A program made the position numbers and the translations under genes. The notes beneath the pieces were generated by a model. The model was not told the DNA's origin. It ran no database searches and saw only the letters and a list, made by a program, of their open reading frames with translations. Positions 34,897-48,219 of a DNA stretch of 64,000 nucleotides are shown here, in pieces. Origin of the DNA: Agapanthus africanus (Eukaryota > Streptophyta > Magnoliopsida > Asparagales > Amaryllidaceae); assembly GCA_030015575.1 (NCBI GenBank), contig CM057338.1:631214189-631278188 (forward strand), given 5' to 3'. How positions within the stretch are numbered: the first letter of the stretch is position 1; the number at the start of each line of letters is the position of its first letter.

Positions 34897-37800
34897 TGTA
34901 ACACTCTGAATTTCCGTTAGAATGTTTTTCGTGATAATTAGTAATTGTGCGTGTTATTATATGTGTATCTAGGATTATTAGTTATTTTAGTCGTGTTGGC
35001 AAATTGGAAAATTTGCCTTTGTAGTGTACACTTGCACACTTAGCCATTTTTGTGACTTAGGGTTTTTGGTATAACATGTTAACCATTTTCTTTCATACAT
35101 GGTTGTTATTTTCCCCACCCTTTTATCCAAAACAAAACCCCATTTTATAATTCAAATCCAATGGAAAATGAGCCATGGTGTTAGGTATTGATCTTTGACT
35201 TTTTTGACCCTTTTCTTCTCTCTTCTTTCTCTTCCTCCTCATTCTGAATTCTGCAGAATTGAGAGGAGAAAAACCCTAGCTTTCCCTCATCTTTTCCTCT
35301 CCTTTTCACTTCTCTTTGATCCCTACACAAAAACCCTACACAATCAACACATTTTCATCACAAAACCATGGAAAAGTGAGCTTTTTGAGGTGTTTGAAAG
35401 CAAATCTGCACACTTGATGTTAGGGCTGGGATTTTTGGTGTTTCATAGGGTCTTTTGAAGGTATTAACTCATGTTAGCACTCCTTTTCCTTAAACTTGTA
35501 GTATTCTTTAGTAAAAATCTCATTTTTGTGCATTTTTAGTGATATTAAAGGATATTTATGATTCACATGTTAGATTAGGGTTTTGTTAGTTGTGTTAGCT
35601 CTATTATGTGTTATTATAGCTATTTTTAGGCCAGGTTTGTTTCAGTTTGCACAGAAATACCGTAAAGTTCCATTTTAGTGCAAAAGTGTGGATTTTAACT
35701 AGAAATAAGGCTCTGTAGGATCTGCTGCTACCAGAGATATTTCAGAGTGAAACTAGATGTTACTGTAGCATGTATGGGGGGTATAGAGTGCACACACCAA
35801 ACCTGGGAGCCCAATTCCCAAGTGAGGCCGCCGGAATAATCATTCTGGCCGCAATTTGCGGCCAGATAGGGGAGTTGGGAGTTGGGGTTTGGGTCACTGG
35901 AGTCTGCTGCTATGTGGAGTATTTTGGTATATCTAATTTTACAAGATCAGTTCTGTATCAAAATCTGGAGTAGAATACCCTATTTCCCGTAGTTTCTAAT
36001 CTTTCGCGACACGCGTGATACGTGTGTATGGGTTTGGGGTTTCTGCGTATCGCGATGCGTTGGAGTGGCTTCAGGCGCGTAATCACACGTTTTAGCGTAT
36101 CGCGCACACGCGCGCTTGGTTGCGACACGGGTTTCTAGTTGGCTTTAAATGTCGTTTTTGTACAGTTTTGAGCTTATGAGTGATATATTGTGAAATTCTA
36201 GGATTCGCAGGCGAGTGCGACGGGCGCCGCGAAGGAGGGGAACAAGTCGTCGGCTATACCTAGCGAGAGACTACGGTGAGTAGATTTAAAATCTACGGGG
36301 ATATCGCCCGCATGGCGTTCTACGTCAGGGCTGATAGGACCTTATAGCTACATTTACATACATTGACTGTGCATGGCTACTATTTAATGCATATTGCATT
36401 CCCTGCTATATGGATATAAACTAGAATTAATAGAACACCGCACTATTACTAACGGTCCATGTTGCACGAGCAATATCCTGCATGTTACACACACACCGTT
36501 AGTAATTTCCATGACACTCACACTGTAGAATTTCCATTGGATCATTATATTGTAGCTCATCTATATGTGACTTGACATGATATTCATACTTGATGCATAT
36601 ATCACATCGGATCATTATATTGTAGCTCATCTATATGTGACTTGACATGATATTCATACTTGATGCATATATCACATCGGATCATTATATTGTAGCTCAT
36701 CTATATGTGACTTGACATGATATTCATACTTGATGCATATATCACATCGGATCATTATATTGTAGCTCATCTATATGTGACTTGACATGATATTCATACT
36801 TGATGCATATATCACATCGGATCATTATATTATAGCTCATCTTTATGTGACTTGACATGATATTCATACTTGATGCATATATCACATCGGATCATTATAT
36901 TGTAGCTCATCTTTATGTGACTTGACATGATATTCATATTTGATGCATATGTCATATCGGATCATTGACTTGCATATTGGTTTGGATTACATGTGATTTC
37001 TGGATTTGAGAACCGTGGCTATTTCAAATATGTAATCATTTAAAAACCCGGTTCCCTTGATATGAGATTTCGATGCGTCCACCATGTGTTTCCTTGGTGC
37101 TAGAGTGATATATGTGAGCCCGAATCGAGGAGCTGGTTGAGGCCGATTACGGGTACATGGTAGACCCGGTATGGTACCCCGGGGCGAGAATGGTTTTGCT
37201 GTGTAGTAGACGGTGAGCCTGGCAGAGGGACTACTACCTACCGGTGATTGGTTGGACCTGACAGTTATCCGGAGGATACTGATCAGAGTGGATAGATGGA
37301 TACGGGGTGATCCGTACTGCCGGGGCCGAGGGCCGATACCGCAGACGGTGCCCGTGGGCTGACCCGGACTGACGGGGCCCGATGGATGAGGATTTGCGTG
37401 TCGATACTAGACACGAGTATTTATGATATTTTGGTGCCGATGTTAGGCACTCGGGATTCTCAGAGATTTACAGGATTTGAGGGCCGATGAGAGTGCCGGC
37501 GTCTGAGCTATTTGGGGATCGGGGTGTATTGATGGACACCGATTATATATTCCACGTTGACATTCCGTGTAGATGTTATATTGCCCATGCTCAGCATTTA
37601 TTATTGTACCTCATCCTGTAGTTATATTACCTGATAGAGCACTTGCATGATTATTGCACATACTGCTTATCGCATATTGATATCATCTGTTGGCATATGA
37701 TAGAGTAGCGCAGTACGTGCATGCTCGCGATTACCTTTATATGTTATCTCTATTCACGAGTTGGCAACTCACCCCCGTTGTGCCACAGTGTTTGCAGGTT

Positions 37801-38296
37801 GCCCTTCGGAGTAGTCGTGGCAGGCTGCGTTTTGCATCTTTTGACACAGATACCCCCATAGTTGGTGTACTAGCTCTTTTGCTGATAGGTGGGTTTTGTG
37901 CGGTATCTGTTTATCTTTCAGTTATGTACATTGTTGTATCTAGTATTCTCCATCTACCATGTATGTATTTGACTTAGAGACAGTGTGAGGACGATGATGT
38001 ATATTATTTGTATTCTGGTGTCGAGCTCGTTGTGAGCTGACTGTACTTGCAGTTTATCCTATCTGTGATGTTCCCACTTGTGGATCTTGATCTTCGCTAC
38101 GGCGTCGTATATTGCTATCTTGGTGATTATTTACTTAGATTTCTTAACATGTTAGTAAGTGCTTTCATTTTAAACTTATAACACTCTATAATTTTACTGG
38201 TTTGATTTCTGGGTTTTCGGTTCACTTAGTCGCGTTACGCCTGTAGACGTTACGTAGTTAAGTTGCCGGTCACGGGCCAAACTTTGGGTTGTGACA
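34897..38296 (+). repeat. G 5' LTR
   Basis: 3400 bases, TGTAACAC to CGTGACA. It includes a perfect stem CTGGCCGCA and TGCGGCCAG (35845-35865), CGCG-rich segments near 36000-36110, and six 70-base tandem repeats (36541-36960). The 95-codon frame at 37690-37977 is repeated in the other LTR and is not a gene. Confidence 0.95.
36541..36960. repeat. Six 70-base tandem repeats in the G 5' LTR
   Basis: Units begin at 36541, 36611, 36681, 36751, 36821 and 36891 with atcattatat; the last two are slightly diverged. The 3' LTR has the same six at 44290-44708. Equal copy number in both LTRs fits copying from one template and no change since. Confidence 0.92.
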
Positions 38297-38300
38297 AAGT

Positions 38301-38312
38301 TGGTATCAGAGC
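38301..38312 (+). promoter_or_regulatory. G primer-binding site
   Basis: TGGTATCAGAGC, four bases after the LTR; complementary to initiator tRNA-Met. Confidence 0.92.
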
Positions 38313-38530
38313 GTAGTTTTTACCTTCGGAGTGTAGGATGACCCTGGTATGATGGAGTAGGTAGCTGCAGCAGGGTAGCGTAGCGTGTGTATGATCCGCG
38401 GCATACTCACGACACGGTACTCCGCCTACGTGACCTTAGGACTTATTGATTGAAATTCCCTTATGATTGTATACATCCTTGCGATTCGATTTCTGTATCC
38501 TCATCGAATCCTACCTTTTTTTCGGCCGTT

Positions 38531-39230
38531 ATGCCGCCAAGGACTACGAGGGTGCAGAGAGCGGCCGTGAGAGCCGAGGTTCGAGTTGATTCATCTGAGA
38601 CGAGGACTAATCCGAGTAGTACTCCTGTTGTACCAGGACAGATTGTTTCCCCACGACAGCTCAGATCGCTAGACTAGTGGTAGAGATGCAGGGCCTACGC
38701 CAGGCAATGAGCTCGTTGGTAGAGGTCGTTCGAGCGCAGCGACAGGTGGTTGTCACCCCTGTTACCCAGTTGTTCCTTGCGATCATCATGCAGTATTCCG
38801 TCCCCTACATAGCACCGGTGGAGGCAGCCCCAGTTTACGGAACATGTCTTCCAGAGACCGTGAGAGTTCTAGAACAGTTGAGGAATCGTACTGGTGTACC
38901 AGCCCAGAGCAGAAGCTTAGGACGAGGACAGTTGTTCGGCTCTCATCCCCATGGAGGACGGCAGCCAGCGCGTAGATGTTTACGATGTGGGAGCCTTCAA
39001 CACCTCATCAGGCAGTGTTCCTTCACACCACGTCAGGGTCGTATTCTGAGACGTCGTGGACGCGGAGGGTTCGCGCAGAGGGGTAAGGTTAGTAGAGGAG
39101 GAGTTCGGTCAGTCGCAGATGAAGGACAGGCACAAGTTTTCGCTTCGACTCATCGGGACGTGAGGGCGTCCAACGCAGAGCTTTCAGGTACTCTTTCAGT
39201 ATGTCCTTTGTTGCACACGTATTGTCTGAT
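38531..39230 (+). pseudogene. G gag remnant
   Basis: Begins at the ATG of MPPRTTR, a typical chromovirus Gag start, and includes a CCHC knuckle (CLRCGSLQHLIRQC, 38977-39018). It is shorter than usual for Tekay Gag and carries a few breaks. Followed directly by protease sequence. Confidence 0.75.
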
Positions 39231-39239
39231 CTGGATCCT

Positions 39240-42200
39240 TGTGCTCATATGTTTCTACGTACTCGTACGTATCCACACACTTCGTGCCGAGTTTGGGTAG
39301 AGATTCTGGTTTGCTTGATCAGCCGCTAGTTGTGACTACTCCCGTGGGAGAGTCGTTTGTCACTAGTCACGTGTTCCGATCCTGTACCGTCCGTTTTGGC
39401 GAGAGAGGGTTGCCGGTCGATTTGATCCTTCTTGAGATGTTGGACTTCGACGTTCTTTTGGGCATGGATTAGTTAGCCACGTGCTATGCTTCTGTTGATT
39501 GCCGCGAGAAGACGGTTCGATTTTGTTTTCCCGGCGAGTCGGTTGTTGTTGTGTTGGGGGACCATGGTGTTACCCCTCACAGTGTGATTTCTTCTTTTCG
39601 TGCTGGACAGCTTTTGAGGAAGGGATGTCAGGGATTTCTCGCCTATGTTTGCGATACTAGAGCTACAGAGGTTCCGATGGATCAGGTTCCGGTTGTTAGC
39701 GAGTTCCCTGATGTGTTCCCTGACGAGCTTCCTGGGCTACTGCCCGAGCGTGATATTTCTTTCTGTATTGATTTGGTTCCTGGCATGGGGCCTATTTCTG
39801 AACCGCCTTATCGGATGGCCCCGGCGGAACTTAGAGAATGGAAGGGTCAGTTGCAAGATTTGCTGGATAAGGGACTTATTCGACCCAGTGTTTCTCCGTG
39901 GGGTGCTCCAGTCCTGTTTGTCAAGAAGAAGGACGGCAGTATGCGTTTGTGTATCGACTACCGCCAGCTGAACAGGGTGACAGTGCGGAACAGGTATCCT
40001 TTGCCAAGCATCGACGATTTGTTCGACCAGCTTCAGGGGGTAGGATACTTTTCGAGGATCGATTTGCGATCAGGCTACCATCAGCTGCGGGTTCGACAGG
40101 AGGACATTTCTAGGGCAGCTTTCTGCACGCGCTACGGCCATTATGAGTTTTTGGTGATGTCGTTCGGACTCACCAACGCGCCAGCAGCATTTATGGACTG
40201 GATGAACTGCATTTTCCGGCCGTATCTTGATCTGTTCATCATAGTGTTCATTGACGATATCTTGGTGTATTCTCAGAGTAGAGAGGAGCACGAGCAGCAC
40301 CTGAGGGTTTCACTGCAGACCTCGAGGGAGCATCAGCTTTTCGCCAAATTCTCCAAGTGTGCTTTATGGCTAGACAATGTAGACTTCTTGGGGCACGTGA
40401 TTACACGAGATGGAATATGTGTAGAACCGAGGAAGATCGAGGCAGTTCGGAGTTGGCCTAGACCCACATCAGTGACGGAGGTTTGCAGCTTTCTAGGGCT
40501 GGCAGGCTATTACAGGCGATTTGTGAAGGACTTCTCTCGCATTGCTACACCTTTGACCGGGTTGACCCGGACGGGAGTTCGCTTCGATTGGACGGAGGAG
40601 TGTGAGCACATTTTCCAGCAGCTACGGGCTCTTCTGACTACGACACCAGTGCTATCATTGCCTTCAGGATCAGGCGGATTTGTGGTCTACTGTGATGCTT
40701 CACGAGTGGGGCTAGGGTGCGTTTTGATGCAGCATGACAGGGTGATCGCGTATGCTTTGCGGCAATTAAAGAAACATGAACAGAATTACCCCACTCATAA
40801 TCTGGAGATAGCTGCAGTGGTCTTTGCATTTAAGATCTGGCGACATTATCTGTATGGAGAGTCGTGCCAGATATTCACTGACCACAAGAGCTTAAAGTAT
40901 ATATTTCAGCAGCGAGACCTGAACCTTAGACAGCGCCGATGGATGGAATTAGTGAAGGACTACGATTGTGAGATCTTGTATCACCCGGGCAGGGCGAATA
41001 TAGTGGCGGATGCTTTGAGCAGGAGGCCCGAGGGTAGTCTATCTTGTTTGAGCGCAGTGCAGAGGCAGTCGTCGGCAGATTAGCAGATCTTATGCGACAG
41101 CCGGGTACAGTTCGAGTTTATGCCGATCGGAGGACAGATTGCGCAGGGTCGTGCACGCCCACATTTGTTTGACGTATACATGAGGCACGGCACAGTGATG
41201 ACCGCTGTTCTGAGATCAGGACACAGATGGGACAGGGCAGATTTTTCGAGTTCATGATCGATGATCAGGAGATATTACGATTTGGGACTAGACTGTGCGT
41301 ACCAGATGCTGAGAGATTGCGGCGCGAGATTCTTGAGGAGGCACATCGATCGGTATATAGTGTTCATCCCGGTTCCACCAAGATGTACTATGACTTGAGA
41401 GGTGTTTACTGGTGGGACGGAATGAAGAGAGACATTGCAGATTTTATGTCGAGATGCCTGACTTGTCAGCAAGTCAAGGCTGAGCACTAGAGGCCCGCGG
41501 GAGAGCTACAGCCGTTACCCATTCCGGAGTGAAAATGGGAATAGATATCTATGGACTTCATTGTGGGTCTATCCAGGACTAGTCGAGGATATGACTCCAT
41601 CTGGGTGATCGTGGATCGTTTGACGAAAGCGGCTCACTTCCTGCCGGTGAAGACGACTTTCGGATTTGCTCAGTATGCCCAGATTTACATTGACGAGATT
41701 GTACGGCTGCATGGAGTTCCGACATGTATCGTGTCCGATAGAGGTACCCAGTTTACCAGCCGGTTATGGCAGAGGCTTCAGGAGGCTTTGGGCACTCGCT
41801 TGAGTTTCAGCACAGCATTCCATCCGCAGACCGACGGACAGTCAGAGCGGACTATTCAGACTCTCGAGGACATGCTCAGAGCATGCGTTTTAGACTTCGG
41901 AGGTAGCTGGGATCATCATTTGCCCTTAGTAGAGTTCTCCTACAACAACAGCTACCAGGAGACCATTCAGATGCCACCGTTTGAGGCTCTTTATGGGAGG
42001 AGATGCAGATCGCCCACCTTTTGGACGGAGCTCAGTGAGAGCAGTATCTTAGGGCCGCAGATTGTGGAGGAGACGACCGCGAAGATCCAGTTGATTCGCG
42101 ATAGGATGAGAGCAGCCCAGAGTAGGCAAAGGTCTTATGCGGACCGTCGTCGGCGCAGACTTGAGTTTTCTGTTGGTGATCATGTTTTCTTGAGGGTCTC

Positions 42201-42603
42201 CCCAATGAAAGGCGTGATGAGATTTGGGAAGAAGGGGAAGCTTAGTCCCAGATATGTGGGCCCCTTCGAGATCCTCGAGCGTGTTGGTGCGGTTGCGTAT
42301 CAATTAGCCCTTCCGCCCAGTTTTCCATACGTGCACCCCGTATTTCACGTTTCGATGCTCCGCAGATATCTTCTTGATCCTTCGCATGCGATTCAGCACC
42401 CGACGATCCAGCTTGAGCGTGACCTTTCCTATGTAGAGCAGCCGGTGATGATCTTGGATCGACAAGTGAAGAAATTGAGGTCGAAAGAGATACCATCCGT
42501 CAAGGTACTTTGGCGTGGCCAGAGTGGCGAGGAGGTCACTTGGGAGACCGAGAGCGAGATGAGGAAGAGGTATATCCATCTTTTTGAAGGTGCGTATAGT
42601 TAG
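39240..42603 (+). pseudogene. G pol remnant: PR, RT, RNase H, integrase, chromodomain
   Basis: Protease-like sequence ends in DFDVLLGMD (about 39440-39472). Reverse transcriptase follows with [10 protein letters not shown] (about 39945) and FIDDILVYS (about 40250-40275). RNase H has YCDAS, TDHKSL and ADALSRR (40690-41030). Integrase has its His/Cys zinc domain (about 41340-41490), then the core with SDRGTQFTS and TDGQSERT (about 41730-41860). The C-terminus (VKVLWRGQSGEEVTWE, about 42500-42550) resembles a chromodomain, thought to guide integration to heterochromatin. Order RT-RH-INT marks Ty3/gypsy. Most domains look complete; a few breaks, so it is treated as a fossil. Confidence 0.93.
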
Positions 42604-42630
42604 ATTTTTAAATTCAGGGACCGAATTTCT

Positions 42631-42643
42631 TTAAGGGGGGTAG
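42631..42643 (+). promoter_or_regulatory. G polypurine tract
   Basis: TTAAGGGGGGTAG lies two bases before the 3' LTR start. Confidence 0.85.
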
Positions 42644-42645
42644 AT

Positions 42646-45600
42646 TGTAACACTTTGAATTTCCGTTAGAATGTTTTTCGTGATAATTAGTAATTGTGCG
42701 TGTTATTATATGTGTATCTATGATTATTAGTTATTTTAGTCGTGTTGGCAAATTGGAAAATTTGCCTTTGTAGTGTACACTTGCACACTTAGCCATTTTT
42801 GTGACTTAGGGTTTTTGGTATAACATGTTAACCATTTTCTTTCATACATGGTTGTTATTTTCCCCACCCTTTTATCCAAAACAAAACCCCATTTTATAAT
42901 TCAAATCCAATAGAAAATGAGCCATGGTGTTAGGTATTGAACTTTGACTTTTTTGACCCTTTTCTTCCCTCTTCTTTCTCTTCCTCCTCATTCTGAATTC
43001 TGTAGAATTGAGAGGAGAAAAACCCTAGCTTTCCCTCATCTTTTCCTCTCCTTTTCACTTCTCTTTGATCCCTACACAAAAGCCCTACACAATCAACACA
43101 TTTTCATCACAAAACCATGGAAAAGTGAGCTTTTTGAGGTGTTTGAAAGCAAATCTGCACACTTGATGTTAGGGCTGGGATTTTTGGTGTTTCATAGGGT
43201 CTTTTGAAGGTATTAACTCATGTTAGCACTCCTTTTTCTTAAACTTGTTGTATTCTTTAGTAAAAATCTCATTTTTGTGCATTTTTAGTGATATTAAAGG
43301 ATATTTATGATTCACATGTTAGATTAGGGTTTTGTTAGTTGTGTTAGCTCTATTATGTGTTATTAGAGCTATTTTTATGCCAGGTTTGTTTCAGTTTGCA
43401 CAGAAATACCGTAAAGTTCCATTTTAGTGCAAAAGTGTGGATTTTAACTAGAAATAAGGCTCTGTAGGATCTGCTGCTACCCGAGATATTTCAGAGTGAA
43501 ACTAGATGTTACTGTAGCATGTATGGGGGGTATAGAGTGCACACACCAAACCTGGGAGCCCAATTCCTAAGTGAGGCCGCCGGAATAATCATTCTGGCTG
43601 CAATTTGCGGCCAGATGGGGGAGTTGGGAGTTGGGGTTTGGGTCACTGGAGTCTGCTGCTATGTGGAGTATTTTGGTATATCTATTTTTACAAGATCAGT
43701 TCTGTATCAAAATCTGGAGTAGAATACCCTATTTCCCGTAGTTTTTAATCTTTCGCGACACGCGTGATACGTGTGTATGGGTTTGGGGTTTCTGCGTATC
43801 GCGACGCGTCGGAGTGGCTTCAGGCGCGTAATCACACGTTTTAGCGTATCGCGCACACGCGCGCCTGGTTGCGACACGGGTTTGTAGTTGGCTTTAAATG
43901 TCGTGTTTGTACAGTTTTGAGCTTATGAGTGATATATTATGAAATTCTAGGATTCGCAGGCGAGTGCGACGGGCGCCGCGAAGGAGGGGAACAAGTCGTC
44001 GGCTATACCTAGCGAGAGACTACGGTGAGTAGATTTAACATCTACGGGGATATCGCCCGCATGGCGTTCTACGTCAGGGCTGATAGGACCTTATAGCTAC
44101 ATTTACATACATTGACTGTGCATGGCTACTATTTAATGCATACTGCATTCCCTGCTATATGGATATAAACAAGAATTGATAGAACACCGCACCATTACTA
44201 ACGGTCCATGTTGCACGAGCACTATCCTGCATGTTACACACACACCGTTAGTAATTGCCATGACACTCACACTGTAGAATTTCCATTGGATCATTATATT
44301 TAGCTCATCTATATGTGACTTGACATGATTTTCATACTTGATGCATATATCACATCGGATCATTATATTGTAGCTCATCTATATGTGACTTGACATGATA
44401 TTCATACTTGATGCATATATCACATCGGATCATTATATTGTAGCTCATCTATATGTGACTTGACATGATATTCATACTTGATGCATATATCACATCGGAT
44501 CATTATATTGTAGCTCATCTATATGTGACTTGACATGATATTCATACTTGATGCATATATCACATCGGATCATTATATTGTATCTCATCTATATGTGACT
44601 TGACAAGATATTCATACTTGATGCATATATCACATCGGATCATTATATTGTAGCTCATCTTTATGTGACTTGACATGATATTCATATTTGATGCACATGT
44701 CATATCGGATCATTGACTTGCATATTGGTTTGGATTACATGTGATTTCTGGATTTGGGAACGTGGCTATTTCAAATATGTAATCATTTAAAAACCTGGCT
44801 CCCTTAATATGATATTTCGGTGCGTGTGTTTCCTCGGTGCTAGAGTGATATATGTGAGCCCGAATCGAGGAGCTGGTTGAGGCCGATTACGGGTACATGG
44901 TGGACCCGGTATGGTACCCCGGGACGAGAACGGTTTCGCTGTGTAGTAGACAGTAAGCCGGCAGAGAGACTACTATCTACCGGTGATTAGTTGGACCTGA
45001 CAGTTATCCGGAGGATACTGATCAGAGTCGATAGATGGATGCGGGGTGATCCGTACTGCCGGGGCCGAGGGCCGATACCGCAGACGGAGCCCGTGGGTTG
45101 ACCCGGACTGACAGGACCCTATGGATGAGGATTTGCGTGTCGATGCTGGACACGAGTATTTATGATATTTGGGTGCCGATGTTGGGCACTCGGGATTCTC
45201 AGAGATTTACAGGATTTGAGGGCCGATGAGAGTGTCGGCGTCTGAGCTATTTGGGGGATCTGGGTGTATTGATGGACACCGATTATATATTCCACGTTGA
45301 CATTCCGTGTAGATGTTATATTGCCCATGCTCAGCATTTATTATTGTACCTCATCCTGTAGTTATATTACCTGATAGAGCACTTGCATGATTATTGCACA
45401 TACTGCTTATCGCATATTGATATCATCTGTTGGCATATGATAGATTAGCGCAGTACGTGCATGCTCGCGATTACCTTTATATGTTATCTCTATTCACGAG
45501 TTGGCAACTCACCCCTGTTGTGCCACAGTGTTTGCAGGTTGCCCTTCGGAGTAGTCGCGGCAGGCTGCGTTTTGCATCTTTTGACACAGATACCCCCATA

Positions 45601-46036
45601 GTTGGTGTACTAGCTCTTTTGCTGATAGGTGGGTTTTGTGCGGTATCTGTTTATCTTTCAGTTATGTACATTGTTGTATCTAGTATTCTCCATCTACCAT
45701 GTATGTATTTGACTTAGAGACAGTGTGAGGACGATGATATATATTATTTATATTCTGGTGTCGAGCTCGTTGTGAGCCGACTATACTTGCAGTTTATCCT
45801 ATCTGTGATGCTCCCACTTGTGGATCTTGATCTTCGCTACGGTGTCGTATATTGCTATCTTGGTGATTGTTTACTTAGATTTCTTAACATGTTATTAAGT
45901 GCTTTCATTTTAAACTTATAACACTCTATAATTTTACTGGTTTGATTTCTGGGTTTTCGGTTCACTTAGTCGCGTTACGCCTGTAGACGTTACGTGGTTA
46001 AGTTGCCGGTCATGGGCCAATATTTGGGTCGTGACA
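42646..46036 (+). repeat. G 3' LTR
   Basis: 3391 bases, about 98-99% like the 5' LTR by eye, with the same 70-base array at 44290-44708. Followed by ttact. Confidence 0.95.
44290..44708. repeat. Six 70-base tandem repeats in the G 3' LTR
   Basis: Units begin at 44290, 44359, 44429, 44499, 44569 and 44639, the counterpart of 36541-36960. Confidence 0.92.
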
Positions 46037-48219
46037 TTACTATACATAGGATGTATATTGTAGTGGATGCTTGGACATATATAGGGATGTCTTTCTTGCT
46101 CGATATGATAGTATGCTATCTGGTTACTCTTTACCTTAACGTGTACACTGATTGTCTCTCAGTTACATGTTGGTAAAGCCCTTAGGATGTGTACTTGACT
46201 ACCTGGACTATAATGCGGATGATACTAGTGGGGACATGGTAGTCCATAAGTACATCCTTCAAAGTCCCTAGTCGTGGGTGTATCGAGACGGGACATCGAT
46301 ATACCAGAGTAGACTAGCGTGTAGTTTCTCGACCCATATAGATAGGCGATGGATGATCCCATATCCATTGGTGTTTGACATCAGAGATGATATACGGGTG
46401 CTCAGTAGAGACTGGGTATACTGGATGGACTCGCCAAGAACTCCCAGATGGTATTATACCTTACGTCAGATGGCAGTTCTCTGGTGACACTAGTGCAGGT
46501 TAGTCTGTAGACCCGAGATCGTCATAGAGTCTTGTGTGATTCCCACTGTGCTTTGATTTCCATCATACCACGTCCAAGAGGGCATGCAAAAAAGTGGCTT
46601 TTGGGTACAGTCCCGAATCACATTGTGGCAATGAGCGATAGGAGGGGTTTCGTCTCTCCCGGTATAGGGAGTTGATGTTGCGCTGTGTTCGATTGGCTAT
46701 AACAGGAAGTCCTTGGCCAAGGCTGCTTTAGGGATTTACTGGTAAGTGTTACCAGTAGTTTCTCGACCCGTTATGAGCCTCATATCGACATGACTTATCG
46801 AGTTATTAGGGTCTGACGTTTACCACCCCTAGACGAGATATGCGACATATCAGACGAACAGACCGGACTGTACGGTAAGTGTTACTGGTTGGATTCACAG
46901 GAGTGTGAGCGGGCTTGCTCGTTGATCTTCTGATCGCTCAATACCCGGTAGCCGTTACGTTTAGCAGACCGCTTGCGGCTTGTGGGTGTTTGATATGATC
47001 ATCACCTACTGCCGGCGTATTGACGAGTCTTTAGAGTCCTACACATAAGTTTCCTGGCTCTAGCGAAATGAAATAGGAGCGCATATGAGATATGTGCGGG
47101 ACCGAGAATAATACCAGTATGTGATACTGAATTCTATTCTCATAATTTGTATCATCGGTCGGTTATATGTGATATAGCCGGGTTACCGAATCAAGTGTTG
47201 ATACGATATATTGATACACTTTATATTAGTCGATTATTTGCGATATGACCGGATTGTTAAATCAAGTATTGATTTAATAATTTAATGTATAATTATATAT
47301 TTGATATATTACTTTACATTAACTTGTATTGGTTCACTTAAGATTGATTTTCTCACTTGATGTGCACAAGTTGTATATGTGATATAATTTTTGTGCACTA
47401 GATTGTATCATGTTTGATGATACATGCAAACTTGGGTGTGTGTATGACTTACACCTTGTTTAGTTAATGGTTTAGGGTTTTTGTTTATTTTTGTGAAATA
47501 AAATGGTGGCTTTCATTGTCTTTACTTGAAGCTTCATGAAGCTTTCAAGCATCTTTGACAAAGTCCACCATTTTGTTTTGCATGACACTTTTACTAACCT
47601 AACCATTAACTTAAACTAGGGTTTAGTCTCTACAAAGGTTAAACTCACCCATGGCTGCAACATGATAGACTTCACTTGAATTTTCTTTAGAGATAATTCA
47701 TTTTTTTCTTTTCTTCTTCTTCTTCTTCTTCATGAAGTGAAGAAAGCTTGCCAGAAAATTTCAAGTGTTGAAATCAAGTGAGAAATCCAAATCCAATGTG
47801 AACCCACTTCCTATTTTTTCATCCTCTACCACTTTCCATGTTGTATAGGATGTTTTCTTCATAAGGTTCATGACCAAGTGAAGATGGAGCTTGAGTTTGA
47901 GTCGCCTCGATGTTGATCATCTTCGGCACCGAAGTCAACGACCTAGCCCGATTATTTCTCCGACGAAACCATCACTAGAGTCCGGGATTCCGATGATCGC
48001 AGCGGAGGGACGTCAACACGGAGCTAAAGAAGTGGAGGACCGGATCTACAAAGGTTGTAATCCTTTTCACTTATTAGTAAAGTTGTTTGCTAGCTTATAG
48101 TTTCTCCTATCCTCTAGTTAACGATCTATATTAGGGTTTCTCGGCACCTAAATTTTTGAATTTGGCATTGTTGATGCCTTGTGGAACCTCTTGAGTGTGC
48201 CTAGTAACCCTATATCTAT

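Larger units (their letters stand above)
34897..46036 (+). mobile_element. G: Ty3/gypsy chromovirus, Tekay/Del type, nearly whole
   Basis: 11.1 kb with a perfect 5-base target duplication ttact (34892-34896 and 46037-46041) and TG...CA ends. LTRs are 3.4 kb each. The initiator-Met primer site, gag, pol in the order PR-RT-RH-INT, a chromodomain-like C-terminus and a polypurine tract are all present. LTRs differ by roughly 1-2% over the first 450 bases compared, so it is young, consistent with lying inside C2. Coding DNA looks close to whole but has several breaks (about five). Clade is judged from the pol sequence, chromodomain and LTR length. Confidence 0.93.
26739..48214 (+). mobile_element. 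C2: gag-poor copia element, with chromovirus G in its 3' LTR
   Basis: In order: 5' LTR (26739-28940), primer site (28942-28953), leader (28954 to about 32090), pol remnant (to about 34840), polypurine tract (34852-34860) and 3' LTR (34863-48214, split by G at 34897-46036). Flanking duplication is tctat (26734-26738 and 48215-48219). LTRs differ by about 4% by eye. The leader runs almost directly into protease, so nearly all of Gag is absent. Pol carries many breaks. Confidence 0.9.
34863..48214 (+). repeat. C2 3' LTR, split by G
   Basis: The first 34 bases (34863-34896) are followed by G. The remainder resumes at 46037 with the duplicated ttact and runs to 48214. Without G it is about 2.2 kb, the length of the 5' LTR. 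Confidence 0.92.

Noticed and set aside
36541-36960. Regular repeats that might suggest a CRISPR array
   Set aside because: Head-to-tail 70-base units without unique spacers, in a plant LTR.
37690-37977. 95-codon frame with hydrophobic stretches, repeated at 45430-45717, resembling a small membrane protein
   Set aside because: It lies inside both LTRs of G, is duplicated only because the LTRs are, and has no recognisable domain.
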